DNA of 64,000 nt from Thermomonas flagellata (GCF_022419185.1 NZ_JAJOZK010000002.1:195104-259103), one strand, 5' to 3'; counted from the first letter of the stretch, positions 19,320 to 29,711 are shown. Notes: generated by a model not told the origin, from the sequence alone. Numbers and translations are program-made.

Positions 19320-20309
19320 TCAAGCATGCACGCCGTCGAGTTCGACCGCCAGTTCGCGCCGGCACACATGGCCGTGCAGGACCAGCGCCGGCACCTCCGG
19401 CAGGTGCGCCTGCAGCCAGGCGGCGACCTCCGGCAGCGCCTGCGGATCGCGCACGTAGGCCTTCAGGCGGGTGCCGGGGCCGGGCCGCTCCGCCAGCGCG
19501 GGACGCAGGCGGCGTGCGGCGGCGATCAGGCTGTCGAGATTGGCCAGGATCTCCTCCAGCTGCGCCGGCACCGAATGCGGATGATGCGAGGCATGCCCGA
19601 CCACCGCGGCGGTGCCGGACAGCAGCAGCGGCATGCCGGGACTGGCCGGCAACTGCGCGCGCGCGAAGCCCGGCGGCTGCGGCCCGTACTGGCGCGGGTA
19701 GCGCCAGGCCGCGACCTGGCGCGGGTTCTCCAGCGCGGTGCCGGGCTGCGCGGCGGCCAGCCAGTAGAGCTGGAAGCGGCCGCTCGGCTGCGGATGCCCG
19801 ATCGCGGTCGCGGCCGGCAGCTCGGCCGGGGCGAGCGCGCGCCCGATGCCCTGCGCGCGGCCGACGCAGAAGCGGCGGTAGCGCTCGGCATCGCCGTCGC
19901 CGGCGGTGATCGCGTCCAGGTAGTTCCAGATGCGCAGCGCATGCGGGGTGTCGCTGGCGGCCAGCCAGGCCTGCAGGCGCGCATAGGCCGTCGCGGCCAC
20001 CGCGGCGGCGTCGGCGGTGTCGGGCAGCGCCAGCGCGGCGAACGCCAGCCCGCCGCCGCGGCTCCAGGCCAGGCCGTCGTGGCGGCCGCTGGCCACCGGC
20101 CCCGCCACCGTCCAGCATTCGAACGCGGGCGGGCCGTACGCGGGCAGGGCGACGTGCAGGTAGCGCGGATCCGGGTGCACGGCCGGCGCTGCGTCGCCGA
20201 ACCCGAACACCGCCAGGGTGCCCGGTTCGGCCAGCAGCGCCTCCAGCGGCGCAGGCCGGTAGTCCACCCGGAGCGCGGGCGCGGCGGCGGCGAGCGGGAG
20301 CACGGACAT
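19320..20309 (-). CDS. xanB2: Chorismatase XanB2 (3-/4-hydroxybenzoate synthase)
   Basis: A 329-residue enzyme of the FkbO/Hyg5/XanB2 chorismatase family. Recognised segments are LRIWNYLDAITAGDGDAERYRRFCVGRAQGI (split here by reading positions about 124-154), AIGHPQPSGRFQLYWLA, ENPRQVAAWRYPRQYGP and LLLSGTAAVVGHASHHP. In Xanthomonas, XanB2 cleaves chorismate to 3-HBA (precursor of the xanthomonadin pigment) and 4-HBA (precursor of ubiquinone). A GT2 glycosyltransferase gene ends 26 bp upstream, but the rest of the xanthomonadin cluster is not in this window. The nearby ubiJ-ubiB genes would use the 4-HBA branch. Confidence 0.88.
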   Translation of the reverse strand: MSVLPLAAAAPALRVDYRPAPLEALLAEPGTLAVFGFGDAAPAVHPDPRYLHVALPAYGPPAFECWTVAGPVASGRHDGLAWSRGGGLAFAALALPDTADAAAVAATAYARLQAWLAASDTPHALRIWNYLDAITAGDGDAERYRRFCVGRAQGIGRALAPAELPAATAIGHPQPSGRFQLYWLAAAQPGTALENPRQVAAWRYPRQYGPQPPGFARAQLPASPGMPLLLSGTAAVVGHASHHPHSVPAQLEEILANLDSLIAAARRLRPALAERPGPGTRLKAYVRDPQALPEVAAWLQAHLPEVPALVLHGHVCRRELAVELDGVHA

Positions 20310-20334
20310 GCGGCGCGCAGGATACCCGGAGGGG

Positions 20335-21171
20335 TCAGGAGGCAGCCGGCAGCTGCGCCACGCGCGGCTCGGCGGCGGCCGCGTCCGGGTCCGGGTCGAA
20401 CACCACCGGCGGCTGCCGGCGCGCTTGCCGGTGCAGGCGCCAGGGGTGGTGGCGCAGGGCCTGGCCGACGATGTGGTGGGTGATCCGCCACAGGTCGCGG
20501 AGCGGGCGGAAATGGCTCGGGCGGAACTGCGGCGCGCCGTGCACGCTGTTGTAGCGGGCCTCGATCGGGACCGACACGCAGCGGGTGCCGAGCACGCGCG
20601 CGGCCGAGATCAGCACCTGCGCCTCGAACACGAAGTCCTCGCCGGGGATGCCGGCCAGCGCCAGCCGGCACACCTCCGCCGGGTACAGGCGCTGCCCGCT
20701 CTGGCTGTCGGCGATCTGGTAGCCCAGCGCCCAGGCCAGGCCCCAGTCGCCGAAGCCGTTGGCCCAGCGCCGCAGGCGCGGCTGCAGCTCGCGCCGACGC
20801 AGGCGCGCGCCGATCACGATCCAGCCCGGGTGGCGGTTGCCGGCCGCGAGCAACCGCGGGATGTCGGCCGCCGCGTGCTGGCCGTCGCCGTCCATGGTCA
20901 GCACCGCGCGCGCGCCCTGGCGCAGGGCTTCGGCGAAGCCATCGCGCAGCGCGGCGCCCTTGCCCATCCGGTGCGTATGGCGCAGCAGGGTCAGCGGCAG
21001 GTCGGCGACCGCCTCGGCGGTGCCGTCGTCGGAGCCGTCGTCGACCACGATCACGCGCGGGCATTCGCGCAGGGCGGCGCTGGCCACCTCGCGGATGCGG
21101 CGGGCCTCGTTCAATGCCGGGATCACCACGGCGATCGCGTCGGGGGTCAGCGGGGACGGGTCGGCAACCAT
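20335..21171 (-). CDS. GT2 family glycosyltransferase
   Basis: A 278-residue glycosyltransferase with IAVVIPALNEARRIREV, VIVVDDGSDDGTAEAV, VLTMDGDGQHAAADIPRL (DxD-like) and DSQSGQRLYPAEV. It is soluble or peripherally bound, with no clear TM helices. It resembles the dolichol-phosphate-type GT2 enzymes found next to xanB2 in aryl-polyene (xanthomonadin) loci, so a role in pigment head-group or envelope glycosylation is a reasonable inference. The Ala/Pro/Asp-rich C-terminal tail after about residue 250 looks disordered. Confidence 0.85.
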   Translation of the reverse strand: MVADPSPLTPDAIAVVIPALNEARRIREVASAALRECPRVIVVDDGSDDGTAEAVADLPLTLLRHTHRMGKGAALRDGFAEALRQGARAVLTMDGDGQHAAADIPRLLAAGNRHPGWIVIGARLRRRELQPRLRRWANGFGDWGLAWALGYQIADSQSGQRLYPAEVCRLALAGIPGEDFVFEAQVLISAARVLGTRCVSVPIEARYNSVHGAPQFRPSHFRPLRDLWRITHHIVGQALRHHPWRLHRQARRQPPVVFDPDPDAAAAEPRVAQLPAAS

Positions 21172-21311
21172 GCGTGCAAGTATGGCCTGCGCCGGCGTTA
21201 AGCGCGCCTTGCGGGCGCCGCGCGGGACGTTCGGCAGGGGTGGCGGCGGCGCCGTCGCGCTAGCATCGCCGCGGTGTCCCGCAGGGGGCGAGCGAACGCG
21301 ATGGAGTCTGC

Positions 21312-23630
21312 ATGCGCAGGATCGACGGATGGGCCGGACTGCTGGCCGGGGGGCTGCTGATGCTGGCGGCGGGCGCGCAGGCGCAGGTGCCGCAGGTGAC
21401 CGCGGCCGACTACGAGCGCGCCGCGCGGATGCTGGGCGACCGCACCGCGCCCCTGGTCGACCACCTGCTGGTCAATCCGGCCTGGCTGGACGACGGCAGC
21501 CTGGTCTACGGCGAGAGCGTGGACGGCCAGACCCGCTGGTGGCGGGTGCTGCCCGGGCAGGAACCGCGCCCGGCGTTCGACGCCGCGGCGCTGGCGGCCG
21601 CCGCCAATGCCGGCGACGGCGCCCGCGCGGTCGCGCCCGGACGGCTGCCGGTGGCGACGGTCGCGCGCGACGGCGACGCGCTGCAGCTCACCCTGCGCGA
21701 CGGCCGCCGCTTCCGCTGCGACGCGGCGGGCTGCCGCCCGTTGGCCCGTCCGGCGACCGGCAGCGAGCCGGGCGCGGCGTCCCCGGACGGCACCCGCGAG
21801 GTCTTCATCCGCGACTGGAACCTGTGGCTGCGCGACCTCGCCAGCGGGGCGGAGACCCAGCTGACCTTCGACGGCCAGCCGGACTACGGCTATGCCACCG
21901 ACAACGCCGGCTGGAAGCACACCGACAATGCGGTGGTGGTGTGGTCGCCGGACGGCCACAAGCTCGCCACCTTCCGCCTCGACCAGCGCAAGGTGCGGCA
22001 GATGACCCTGACCGCGACCAACGTCGGCGCGCCCAAGGTCGAGCAGTGGCGCTATCCGTTCGCCGGCGATCCGGACATCCTGATGCTGGAGCGGGTGATC
22101 GTGGACCTCGGCGGCGGCACGCCGCGGGTGATCCGCCTGCAGCTGCCGGCCGAGCCGCACCGCTCCACCTGCGCCGACGACCTGCTGTGCGACGACCGCT
22201 GGCAGGACGTGCAGTGGGCGGCGGACGGCAAGACCCTGGCCTTCATCAGCACCGACCGCGGCCACAAGTCCGCGACCCTGCGGGTAGCGGACGCCGCCAC
22301 CGGCCGGGTGCGCGACGTGTACACCGAGACCGTGGCCACCCAGTACCAGAGCGCGCCGGCGCTGGACACCGCCAACTGGCGCTACCTGCCGGAGAGCAAC
22401 GAGTTCCTCTGGTTCAGCCAGAAGTCCGACTGGGGCCACCTGTACCTGCACGATCTGGCCACCGGCAAGCAGAAGCGCCAACTCACCCACGGCGACTGGA
22501 ACGTCACCCGCATCGACCACTACGACCCGCAGCGGCGCACCCTGCTGGTGGAGGGCGTCGGCCGCGAGCCGGGCCGCGATCCCTACTTCGTGCACGCCTA
22601 CGAGGTCGGCCTGGACGACGGCCGCGTGCGCCTGCTGACCCCGGAGGACGCCAACCACGTGCTGACCGTGGCCGCGGACGGCCGCCACTTTCTGGACGTG
22701 GCCTCGACCGTGGACAGCGCGCCGGTGGCGCGCCTGCGCGCGCGCGACGGCACGCTGGTGCGCGAGCTGGCGCGCGCGGACCTCACCCGCCTGAAGGCCG
22801 CCGGCTGGGTGCCGCCGCAGCCGTTCACGGTGAAGGCGCGCGACGGCAAAACCGACCTGTACGGCCAGCTGTTCAAGCCCTCGCAGTTCGATCCCAACAA
22901 GAAGTACCCGATCATCACCTACATCTATCCCGGCCCGCAGGTCGGCTCGGTGCGCAGCCGCAGCTTCCTGCCGGCGCACCTCGACCACCAGGCGCTGGCC
23001 GAGCTCGGCTTCGTGGTGATGGCCCTGGACGGCATGTGCACGCCGCTGCGCAGCAAGGCGTTCCAGGACAGCTGCTACGGCAACATGGCCGACAACACCC
23101 TGCCCGACCAGGTGGCCGCGCTGAAGCAGCTGGGCGAGCGCTATCCGTGGATCGACACCGCGCGCGCCGGCATCTGGGGCCATTCCGGCGGCGGCAATGC
23201 CACCGCGGCGGCGATGTTCCGCTACCCGGACGTGTACAAGGTCGGCATCGCCGAATCCGGCAACCACGACAACCTCAGCTATGAGGACGATTGGGGCGAG
23301 CGCTACCAGGGCCTGCTGGAGAAGCGGCCGGACGGCACCACCAACTACACCGGCCAGGACAACGCGCCCTACGCCAAGCAGCTCAAGGGCAAGCTGTTCC
23401 TGCTGCACGGGCTGATGGACGACAACGTGCCGCCGCAGTCCACCCTGCTGGTGGTGGACGCGCTGATGAAGGCCAACAAGGACTTCGACCTGCTGCTGCT
23501 GCCGCAGGCCCGGCACGGCTTCGGCGCCGACAGCTACTACGTCATGCGCCGGCGCTGGGACTACTTCGTCAGGCACCTGCTCGGCGCCGAGCCGCCGCGG
23601 GAGTTCGCGCTCAAGCCGCTGCAGCCGTGA
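21312..23630 (+). CDS. Dipeptidyl peptidase IV family serine peptidase (S9B)
   Basis: A 772-residue secreted or periplasmic peptidase. The signal peptide ends near AAGAQA-Q. An N-terminal beta-propeller (about 60-520) with repeated WSPDGHKLA-type blades precedes the alpha/beta hydrolase domain. The triad is Ser625 in WGHSGGG, Asp703 in [10 protein letters not shown] and His735 in ARHGFG. The nucleophile elbow is GHSGGG rather than the classical GWSYGG. Xanthomonadaceae carry several such enzymes that trim proline-containing peptides. A GGAG ribosome site precedes the ATG. Divergent from the GT2 gene, with 140 bp between starts. Confidence 0.92.
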   Translation: MRRIDGWAGLLAGGLLMLAAGAQAQVPQVTAADYERAARMLGDRTAPLVDHLLVNPAWLDDGSLVYGESVDGQTRWWRVLPGQEPRPAFDAAALAAAANAGDGARAVAPGRLPVATVARDGDALQLTLRDGRRFRCDAAGCRPLARPATGSEPGAASPDGTREVFIRDWNLWLRDLASGAETQLTFDGQPDYGYATDNAGWKHTDNAVVVWSPDGHKLATFRLDQRKVRQMTLTATNVGAPKVEQWRYPFAGDPDILMLERVIVDLGGGTPRVIRLQLPAEPHRSTCADDLLCDDRWQDVQWAADGKTLAFISTDRGHKSATLRVADAATGRVRDVYTETVATQYQSAPALDTANWRYLPESNEFLWFSQKSDWGHLYLHDLATGKQKRQLTHGDWNVTRIDHYDPQRRTLLVEGVGREPGRDPYFVHAYEVGLDDGRVRLLTPEDANHVLTVAADGRHFLDVASTVDSAPVARLRARDGTLVRELARADLTRLKAAGWVPPQPFTVKARDGKTDLYGQLFKPSQFDPNKKYPIITYIYPGPQVGSVRSRSFLPAHLDHQALAELGFVVMALDGMCTPLRSKAFQDSCYGNMADNTLPDQVAALKQLGERYPWIDTARAGIWGHSGGGNATAAAMFRYPDVYKVGIAESGNHDNLSYEDDWGERYQGLLEKRPDGTTNYTGQDNAPYAKQLKGKLFLLHGLMDDNVPPQSTLLVVDALMKANKDFDLLLLPQARHGFGADSYYVMRRRWDYFVRHLLGAEPPREFALKPLQP

Positions 23631-23712
23631 GCGCCGCGGCCTCCGCGCGGGGCTTGGCCGCGCGCGGCGGCTTGGCTACCCTGCGCGCCGGTTCCGCCCC
23701 GCCCGACGCGCC

Positions 23713-24300
23713 ATGAGCCCACCCCGCCTGAACCCGCTGCCGGCCCTGATCTTCTCCTCGCGCTGGCTGCAGCTGCCGCTGTACCTCGGCCTGATCGTGG
23801 CCCAGGGCGTGTACGTGTTCCTGTTCCTCAAGGAACTCTGGCACCTGATCCACGACGCCAACCGGCTCAGCGAGCAGGGCATCATGCTGATCGTGCTCGG
23901 CCTGATCGACGTGGTGATGATCAGCAACCTGCTGGTGATGGTGATCGTCGGCGGCTACGAGACCTTCGTCTCGCGCCTGCACCTGGAGGGCCATCCCGAC
24001 CAGCCGGAGTGGCTCAGCCACGTCAATGCCAGCGTGCTCAAGGTCAAGCTGGCGATGGCGATCATCGGCATCTCCTCGATCCACCTGCTCAAGACCTTCA
24101 TCGAGGCCGGCCAGCTCGGGCTGCCGCTGTGCGCCGCCGCGGTCGGCGGCGCGCCGTGCACCAACAGCACCGCCACCGGGGTGATGTGGCAGACCATCAT
24201 CCACGCGGTGTTCATCCTGTCCGCGCTCGGCATCGCCTATACCGACAAGGTGATGAACGCCGGCATCGCCGCCGCGCGCCGCGTCCACGGCGGGCATTGA
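23713..24300 (+). CDS. YqhA family (UPF0114) inner-membrane protein
   Basis: A 195-residue protein with four TM helices: [65 protein letters not shown] and [18 protein letters not shown]. The FVSRL between helices 2 and 3 is the UPF0114 signature region. An extra loop, ...[14 protein letters not shown]..., sits before helix 4. The function is not known. It follows the peptidase by about 80 bp and ends before hairpin sequences. Confidence 0.9.
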   Translation: MSPPRLNPLPALIFSSRWLQLPLYLGLIVAQGVYVFLFLKELWHLIHDANRLSEQGIMLIVLGLIDVVMISNLLVMVIVGGYETFVSRLHLEGHPDQPEWLSHVNASVLKVKLAMAIIGISSIHLLKTFIEAGQLGLPLCAAAVGGAPCTNSTATGVMWQTIIHAVFILSALGIAYTDKVMNAGIAAARRVHGGH

Positions 24301-24349
24301 GCCGGGCCTGCCGCGCGCCGTGTGCGCGCCGCGCGGTGCGCGCACATGG

Positions 24350-24367
24350 GCGGCCGCCTGCGGCCGC
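24350..24367 (+). terminator. Possible terminator hairpin after the YqhA-type gene
   Basis: A GCGGCCGC palindromic stem repeated around a 2-nt centre (effective 7-bp stem) lies between the YqhA-type gene and uvrD. It has no T tract, so it may only slow transcription. Confidence 0.35.
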
Positions 24368-24373
24368 ATTCCC

Positions 24374-24379
24374 TAGAAT
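24374..24379 (+). promoter_or_regulatory. -10 box of leaderless promoter for uvrD
   Basis: TAGAAT ends 6 nt before the uvrD ATG. There is no ribosome site between the box and the start. Confidence 0.6.
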
Positions 24380-24385
24380 GCGCGG

Positions 24386-26587
24386 ATGGATGTCTCCCAC
24401 CTGCTCGACGGCCTGAACCCGGCCCAGCGCGAGGCGGTGTCGGCGCCGCCCGGGCACTACCTGGTGCTGGCCGGCGCCGGCTCCGGCAAGACCCGCGTGC
24501 TCACCCACCGCATCGCCTGGCTGCACGAGGTGTACGGGGTGCCGCTGCACGGCATCTTCGCGGTCACCTTCACCAACAAGGCCGCCGGCGAGATGCGCGC
24601 GCGCATCGCCGCGCAGCTGCGCGGAGACCCGCGCGGGATGTGGATCGGCACCTTCCACGGCCTGGCCCACCGCCTGCTGCGCCTGCACTGGCAGGAGGCC
24701 GGACTGCCCGAGGGCTTCCAGGTGCTCGACAGCGACGACCAGCTGCGCCTGGTCAAGCGGGTGGCGCAGGCGCTGGAGCTGGACGAGGGCCGCTACCCGC
24801 CGCGCCAGATCGCGTGGTGGATCAACGCGCAGAAGGACGAGGGCCGGCGCCCGGCGCACATCCAGCCGGCGCCCGGCGACGACTGGGGCCAGGCCCTGCT
24901 GCAGGCCTACGCCGCCTACCAGGAGCGCTGCGAGCGCGCCGGGCTGGTCGATTTCGCCGAGCTGCTGCTGCGCGCGCACGAGCTGCTGCGCGGGCAGCCG
25001 GCCCTGCTGGAGCACTATCGGCGCCGGTTCGGGCAGCTGCTGGTGGACGAGTTCCAGGACACCAATGCGATCCAGTACGGCTTCGTGCGCCTGCTCGCCG
25101 GCGGCGGCACCGATGAAAGATGCGGGCAGGTGTTCGTGGTCGGCGACGACGACCAGGCCATCTACGGCTGGCGCGGCGCGCGGGTGGAGAACGTGCAGCG
25201 CTTCCTGCGCGACTTCCGCGGCGCCACCACCCTGCGCCTGGAGCAGAACTACCGCTCCAGCGGCAACATCCTCGCCGCCGCCAACGCAGTGATCGCGCAC
25301 AACGACGACCGCCTCGGCAAGCGCCTGTGGACCGAGGCCGGCGAGGGCGAGCCGATCGACGTGTACGCCGCCTGGAACGAACTGGACGAGGCCGCCTACG
25401 TGGCCGACCGCATCGCGCAGTGGGTGCAGGGCGGCGGCAACTGGGGCGACGCCGCCATCCTGTACCGCAGCAACGCGCAGTCGCGCGCGTTCGAAGAGGA
25501 ATTGCTCAAGCGCCAGATCCCGTACCGGGTGTACGGCGGGCTGCGCTTCTTCGAGCGCGCCGAGGTCAAGGACGCGCTGGCCTACCTGCGCCTGCTGGCC
25601 AACCGCGACGACGACGCGGCGTTCGAGCGGGTGGTGAACACCCCGCCGCGCGGGATCGGCGAGCGCACCCTGGACGAGATCCGGCGCCTGGCGCGCGCCG
25701 AGGGCAGTTCGCTGTGGCGCGCCGCGGCGCGGCTGGCCGCGGGCGACGCCCTGGCCGCGCGCGCGCGCAACGCGGTGGCCGGCTTTTTGCGCCTGCTGGA
25801 GGCGATCGCGGAGGAGGCCGCACCGCTGCCGCTGGCGGAGAAGCTGGACCATGCGCTGGCGCGCTCCGGCCTGCGCGCGCACTACGAGGCCGAGTCGCGC
25901 GGGCAGCTCGACTCGCGCACCGACAACCTCGACGAGCTGGTCTCGGTGGCCTCGCGCTTCGTGCACGGCGACGACGAGGACGCCGCGGCGATGCCGGAGC
26001 TGTTGGCCTTCCTCGCCTACGCCGCGCTCGAGGCCGGCGAGGGCCAGACCGAGGCCGGCGAGGACGGGGTGCAGCTGATGACCCTGCACAGCGCCAAGGG
26101 GCTGGAGTTCCCGCTGGTGTTCCTGGTCGGGCTGGAGGAGGGGCTGTTCCCGAACGCGCGCTCGGCCGAGGAGCCGGGGCGGATGGCGGAGGAGCGCCGC
26201 CTGGCCTACGTCGGCATCACCCGCGCGCGCCGCCAGCTGGTGCTGTGCCACGCCGAATCGCGGCGCATCCACGGCAGCGACCTGTACGGCATGCCCTCGC
26301 GCTTCCTGCGCGAGATCCCCAAGGCCCTGCTGCACGAGATCCGGCCGCGGCCGCAGCCCGGGTTCGGCGCGCGCGCGTTCGCCCCGGCGCCGCGCCGCGC
26401 GCCCGGGCCTGCCGCGCTGGAGCCGCCGCCGCTGGCGCTGGGGTCCGCGGTGCGGCATCCGACCTTCGGCCTCGGCGTGGTCACCGACGTCGAGGGCCGC
26501 GGCGCCCACGCGCGGGTGCAGGTCAATTTCGACGAGGCCGGCAGCAAGTGGCTGGTGCTGGCCTACGCCCACCTCGCCCCGGCCTGA
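24386..26587 (+). CDS. uvrD: DNA helicase II UvrD
   Basis: A 733-residue SF1A helicase for nucleotide-excision and mismatch repair. Motif I is LAGAGSGKTRVLTHRI (about 28-43), Ia VTFTNKAAGEMRAR, II LLVDEFQDTN, III VVGDDDQAIYGWRGA, IV NYRSSGNIL, V LMTLHSAKGLEFPLVFLVGLEEG and VI LAYVGITRARRQL. The C-terminal Tudor-like segment (ALGSAVRHPTFGLGVVTDVEG...) binds RNA polymerase in UvrD/PcrA, so UvrD is preferred over Rep. Length is normal. It converges on the DUF2782 lipoprotein gene with 4 bp between stops. Confidence 0.96.
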   Translation: MDVSHLLDGLNPAQREAVSAPPGHYLVLAGAGSGKTRVLTHRIAWLHEVYGVPLHGIFAVTFTNKAAGEMRARIAAQLRGDPRGMWIGTFHGLAHRLLRLHWQEAGLPEGFQVLDSDDQLRLVKRVAQALELDEGRYPPRQIAWWINAQKDEGRRPAHIQPAPGDDWGQALLQAYAAYQERCERAGLVDFAELLLRAHELLRGQPALLEHYRRRFGQLLVDEFQDTNAIQYGFVRLLAGGGTDERCGQVFVVGDDDQAIYGWRGARVENVQRFLRDFRGATTLRLEQNYRSSGNILAAANAVIAHNDDRLGKRLWTEAGEGEPIDVYAAWNELDEAAYVADRIAQWVQGGGNWGDAAILYRSNAQSRAFEEELLKRQIPYRVYGGLRFFERAEVKDALAYLRLLANRDDDAAFERVVNTPPRGIGERTLDEIRRLARAEGSSLWRAAARLAAGDALAARARNAVAGFLRLLEAIAEEAAPLPLAEKLDHALARSGLRAHYEAESRGQLDSRTDNLDELVSVASRFVHGDDEDAAAMPELLAFLAYAALEAGEGQTEAGEDGVQLMTLHSAKGLEFPLVFLVGLEEGLFPNARSAEEPGRMAEERRLAYVGITRARRQLVLCHAESRRIHGSDLYGMPSRFLREIPKALLHEIRPRPQPGFGARAFAPAPRRAPGPAALEPPPLALGSAVRHPTFGLGVVTDVEGRGAHARVQVNFDEAGSKWLVLAYAHLAPA

Positions 26588-26591
26588 AGCC

Positions 26592-26876
26592 TCACCAGCT
26601 GAACAGCTTGTAGTAGGTCATCGGGCCGCCGTTGGTGTTGTCGCGCTCGTCCACGATGCCGTCGCCGTTGCGGTCGTAGATGTAGTAAGTCGGACCGCGC
26701 AGCGGCACCACCTTGACCATCTTCAGCACCCCGGCCACGCGGTACTCGGTCACGGTGTCGCCGTTGGCCTCGGTGCGGGTGACCGGCTGCGCCTCCTTGG
26801 GCAGCAGGGCCTCCGGGCCGGGGCTGGCGCAGGCGGCGAGCAGGGCGGCGCAGGTCAGGGGCAGCAGGGCGCGCAT
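26592..26876 (-). CDS. DUF2782 family lipoprotein
   Basis: A 94-residue protein with a lipoprotein signal (TCAALLAACAS; lipobox LAAC). The conserved core is TEYRVAGVLKMVKVVPLRG followed by PTYYIYDRNGDGIVDERD, which includes an EF-hand-like DRNGDG loop. DUF2782 proteins occur next to polA in gammaproteobacteria, and here it is divergent from polA with 81 bp between starts. The role is unknown. Confidence 0.88.
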   Translation of the reverse strand: MRALLPLTCAALLAACASPGPEALLPKEAQPVTRTEANGDTVTEYRVAGVLKMVKVVPLRGPTYYIYDRNGDGIVDERDNTNGGPMTYYKLFSW

Positions 26877-26945
26877 CGGGTCGTCCTCGGCAGTGCGATG
26901 CCGACAGTATGCGCGAAGCCGCGCCGGGCCGGGCTGCGCGCGCCG

Positions 26946-26951
26946 TAGAAT
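26946..26951 (+). promoter_or_regulatory. -10 box of leaderless promoter for polA
   Basis: TAGAAT ends 6 nt before the polA ATG, matching the arrangement at uvrD, hemB and others in this window. Confidence 0.6.
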
Positions 26952-26957
26952 CCGGGC

Positions 26958-29711
26958 ATGTCCCGCCTGGTCCTGATCGACGGCTCCTCCTACCTGTACC
27001 GCGCGTTCCACGCGCTGCCGCCGCTGTCGAATGCGGCCGGCGAGCCGACCGGCGCGCTGTTCGGGGTGGTCAACATGCTGCGCGCGCACCTGAAGGAGCA
27101 GCCCGAGCACATCGCCTTCGTGGTGGACGCGCCGGGGCCGACCTTCCGCGACGCGCTCGATCCGGCCTACAAGGCCAACCGCCCGCCGATGCCGGAGGCC
27201 CTGCGCGCGCAGGTGGCGCCGATGCTGGAGGTGGTGCAGGCGCTGGGCATCCCGATCCTGCGCGTGCCGGGGGTGGAGGCCGACGACGTGATCGGCACCT
27301 TGGCGATGCGCGCGGCGGAGCAGGGCATGGCGGTCACCATCTCCACCGGCGACAAGGACTTCGCCCAGCTGGTGCGGCCGCCGGGGCAGGACGGCCGCGG
27401 CGCGATCGCGCTGGTCAACACCATGAGCGGCAGCCGGTTGGACTCGGAGGAGGCGGTGCTGGCCAAGTTCGGCGTGCGCCCCGCGCAGATCGTCGACTGG
27501 CTGGCGCTGATGGGCGACAAGATCGACAACGTGCCGGGCGTGGAGAAATGCGGCGAGAAGACCGCGGCCAAGTGGCTCGCCGACTACGGCTCGCTGGACG
27601 CGGTGATGGCGCAGGCCGCGGCGATGAAGGGCAAGCTCGGCGAGAACCTGCGCGCGGCGCTGCCGCGGCTGCCGCTGAACCGCGAACTGGTCACCATCAA
27701 GACCGACGTGGCGCTGGACGTGGCGCCGCAGGATCTCGCCCTGCGCGCGCGCGACGTGGAGGCCCTGCGCGCGCTGTACACCCGCTACGGTTTCAACCAG
27801 GCGCTGAAGGAGCTGGACGCCGCCGCTGCGGCCGCGGGCCCCGCGCCGGCCGCCGCGGCCGCTCCGGGCGACGCCGCCCAAGCCGCGGCCGGCGCGTACG
27901 AGACCGTGCTGACCCGGGCCCAGCTGGATGCCTGGATCGCGCGGCTGCAGGCGGCCGCGGAATTCGCGTTCGACACCGAAACCGACAGCCTCGACCCGCT
28001 GCGCGCCAACCTGGTCGGGCTCAGCTTCAGCGTGGAGCCCGGGCAGGCCTGCTACATCCCGCTGGCGCACGCCTATCCCGGCGTGCCCGCGCAGCTGGAC
28101 CGCGGCGAGGTGCTGGAGGCGCTGCGCCCGCTGCTGGAGGATCCGGCGAAGAAGAAGCTCGGCCAGCACGGCAAGTACGACCTGCACGTGCTGCGCCGGC
28201 ACGGCATCGCAGTGCGCGGCTACGCCGACGACACCCTGCTGGAGAGCTTCGTGCTGGAAGCCGGACAGGCCCGCCACGACATGGACTCGCTGGCGCGCCG
28301 CCACCTCGGCTACACCACCGTCAAGTACGAGGACGTGGCCGGCAAGGGCGCCAAGCAGATCCCGTTCGCGCAGGTCGCGCTGGAGCCGGCCACCCGCTAT
28401 GCCGCCGAGGACGCCGACATCACCCTGCGCCTGCACCGCGCGCTGCTGCCCAAGCTGGAGGCGGAGCCGGCGCTGCTGGCGGTCTACCGCGAGATCGAGA
28501 TGCCGCTGGTGCCGGTGCTGGCGCGGATCGAGGACAACGGCGTCATGATCGACGTGGAGGCGCTGCGCCGGCAGTCGGCCGACCTCGCGCGGCGCATGCT
28601 CGCCCTGCAGCAGCGCGCCACCGCGCTGGCCGGGCGCAGCTTCAACCTGGATTCGCCCAAGCAGCTGGGCGCGCTGCTGTTCGACGAGCTCCGGCTGCCG
28701 GCGCGGGTGAAGACCCCGGGCGGCGCGCCCTCCACCAACGAGGAGGCGCTGGAGGCGATCGCCGACCTGCACGAGCTGCCGCGGGTGATCCTCGACTACC
28801 GCGGCCTGGCCAAGCTCAAGAGCACCTACACCGACAAGCTGCCGGAGATGGTGAACCCGGCCAGCGGGCGCGTGCACACCAGCTACCACCAGGCCGGCGC
28901 CGCCACCGGGCGGCTGTCCTCGTCCGATCCCAACCTGCAGAACATCCCGGTGCGCACCGAGGAGGGCCGCCGCATCCGCGCCGCGTTCGTCGCGCCGCCG
29001 GGGCGCCGGATCGTCTCGTTCGACTATTCGCAGATCGAGTTGCGGATCATGGCCCACCTGTCGCAGGACCCGGCGCTGCTGCGCGCGTTTGCGCAGGGCG
29101 CGGACATCCACCGCGCGACCGCCGCCGAGGTGCTGGGCAAGCCGCTGGAGGCGGTGACCGCCGAGGAGCGGCGCGCGGCCAAGGCGATCAACTTCGGGCT
29201 GATCTACGGCATGGGCGCGTTCGGGCTGGCGCGCCAGCTCGGGATCGACCGCGGCCAGGCGCAGGACTACATCGCGCTCTACTTCAGCCGCTATCCGGGC
29301 GTGCGCGACTACATGGAGCGCACCCGCGCGCAGGCGCACGCGCAGGGCTACGTCGAGACCGTGTTCGGGCGCCGGCTGGCGCTGGAGCACATCCACGCGC
29401 GCAATGCCGCGCAGCGCGCCGGCGCCGAGCGCGCCGCGATCAACGCGCCGATGCAGGGCACCGCCGCCGACATCATCAAGCGCGCGATGGTGGCGGTGGA
29501 TGCGTGGCTGGACGGCCAGCGCACCGCCGCCGGCGCGCCGCGCGCGCTGATGATCCTGCAGGTGCACGACGAGCTGGTGTTCGAGGCCGACGCCGACTTC
29601 GTGCCCGCGCTGATGGCGCAGGTGCCCGCGCTGATGGCCGGGGTCGCCGACCTGCGCGTGCCGCTCAAGGTGGAGGGCGGGGTGGGGACCAACTGGGACG
29701 AGGCGCATTGA
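26958..29711 (+). CDS. polA: DNA polymerase I
   Basis: A 917-residue enzyme for Okazaki-fragment processing and repair synthesis. The N-terminal 5'-nuclease (about 1-290) shows LIDGSSYLYRAFHALP, STGDKDFAQL and MGDKIDNVPGV. The 3'-5' exonuclease acidic pair is kept (Asp339 and Glu341 in FDTETDSLDP), so proofreading is probably active. The polymerase domain carries TGRLSSSDPNLQNIPVR, SFDYSQIELRIMAH (motif A), AKAINFGLIYGM (motif B) and ILQVHDELVFE (motif C). A low-complexity Ala/Pro linker (about 290-315) joins the first two domains. Confidence 0.97.
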   Translation: MSRLVLIDGSSYLYRAFHALPPLSNAAGEPTGALFGVVNMLRAHLKEQPEHIAFVVDAPGPTFRDALDPAYKANRPPMPEALRAQVAPMLEVVQALGIPILRVPGVEADDVIGTLAMRAAEQGMAVTISTGDKDFAQLVRPPGQDGRGAIALVNTMSGSRLDSEEAVLAKFGVRPAQIVDWLALMGDKIDNVPGVEKCGEKTAAKWLADYGSLDAVMAQAAAMKGKLGENLRAALPRLPLNRELVTIKTDVALDVAPQDLALRARDVEALRALYTRYGFNQALKELDAAAAAAGPAPAAAAAPGDAAQAAAGAYETVLTRAQLDAWIARLQAAAEFAFDTETDSLDPLRANLVGLSFSVEPGQACYIPLAHAYPGVPAQLDRGEVLEALRPLLEDPAKKKLGQHGKYDLHVLRRHGIAVRGYADDTLLESFVLEAGQARHDMDSLARRHLGYTTVKYEDVAGKGAKQIPFAQVALEPATRYAAEDADITLRLHRALLPKLEAEPALLAVYREIEMPLVPVLARIEDNGVMIDVEALRRQSADLARRMLALQQRATALAGRSFNLDSPKQLGALLFDELRLPARVKTPGGAPSTNEEALEAIADLHELPRVILDYRGLAKLKSTYTDKLPEMVNPASGRVHTSYHQAGAATGRLSSSDPNLQNIPVRTEEGRRIRAAFVAPPGRRIVSFDYSQIELRIMAHLSQDPALLRAFAQGADIHRATAAEVLGKPLEAVTAEERRAAKAINFGLIYGMGAFGLARQLGIDRGQAQDYIALYFSRYPGVRDYMERTRAQAHAQGYVETVFGRRLALEHIHARNAAQRAGAERAAINAPMQGTAADIIKRAMVAVDAWLDGQRTAAGAPRALMILQVHDELVFEADADFVPALMAQVPALMAGVADLRVPLKVEGGVGTNWDEAH

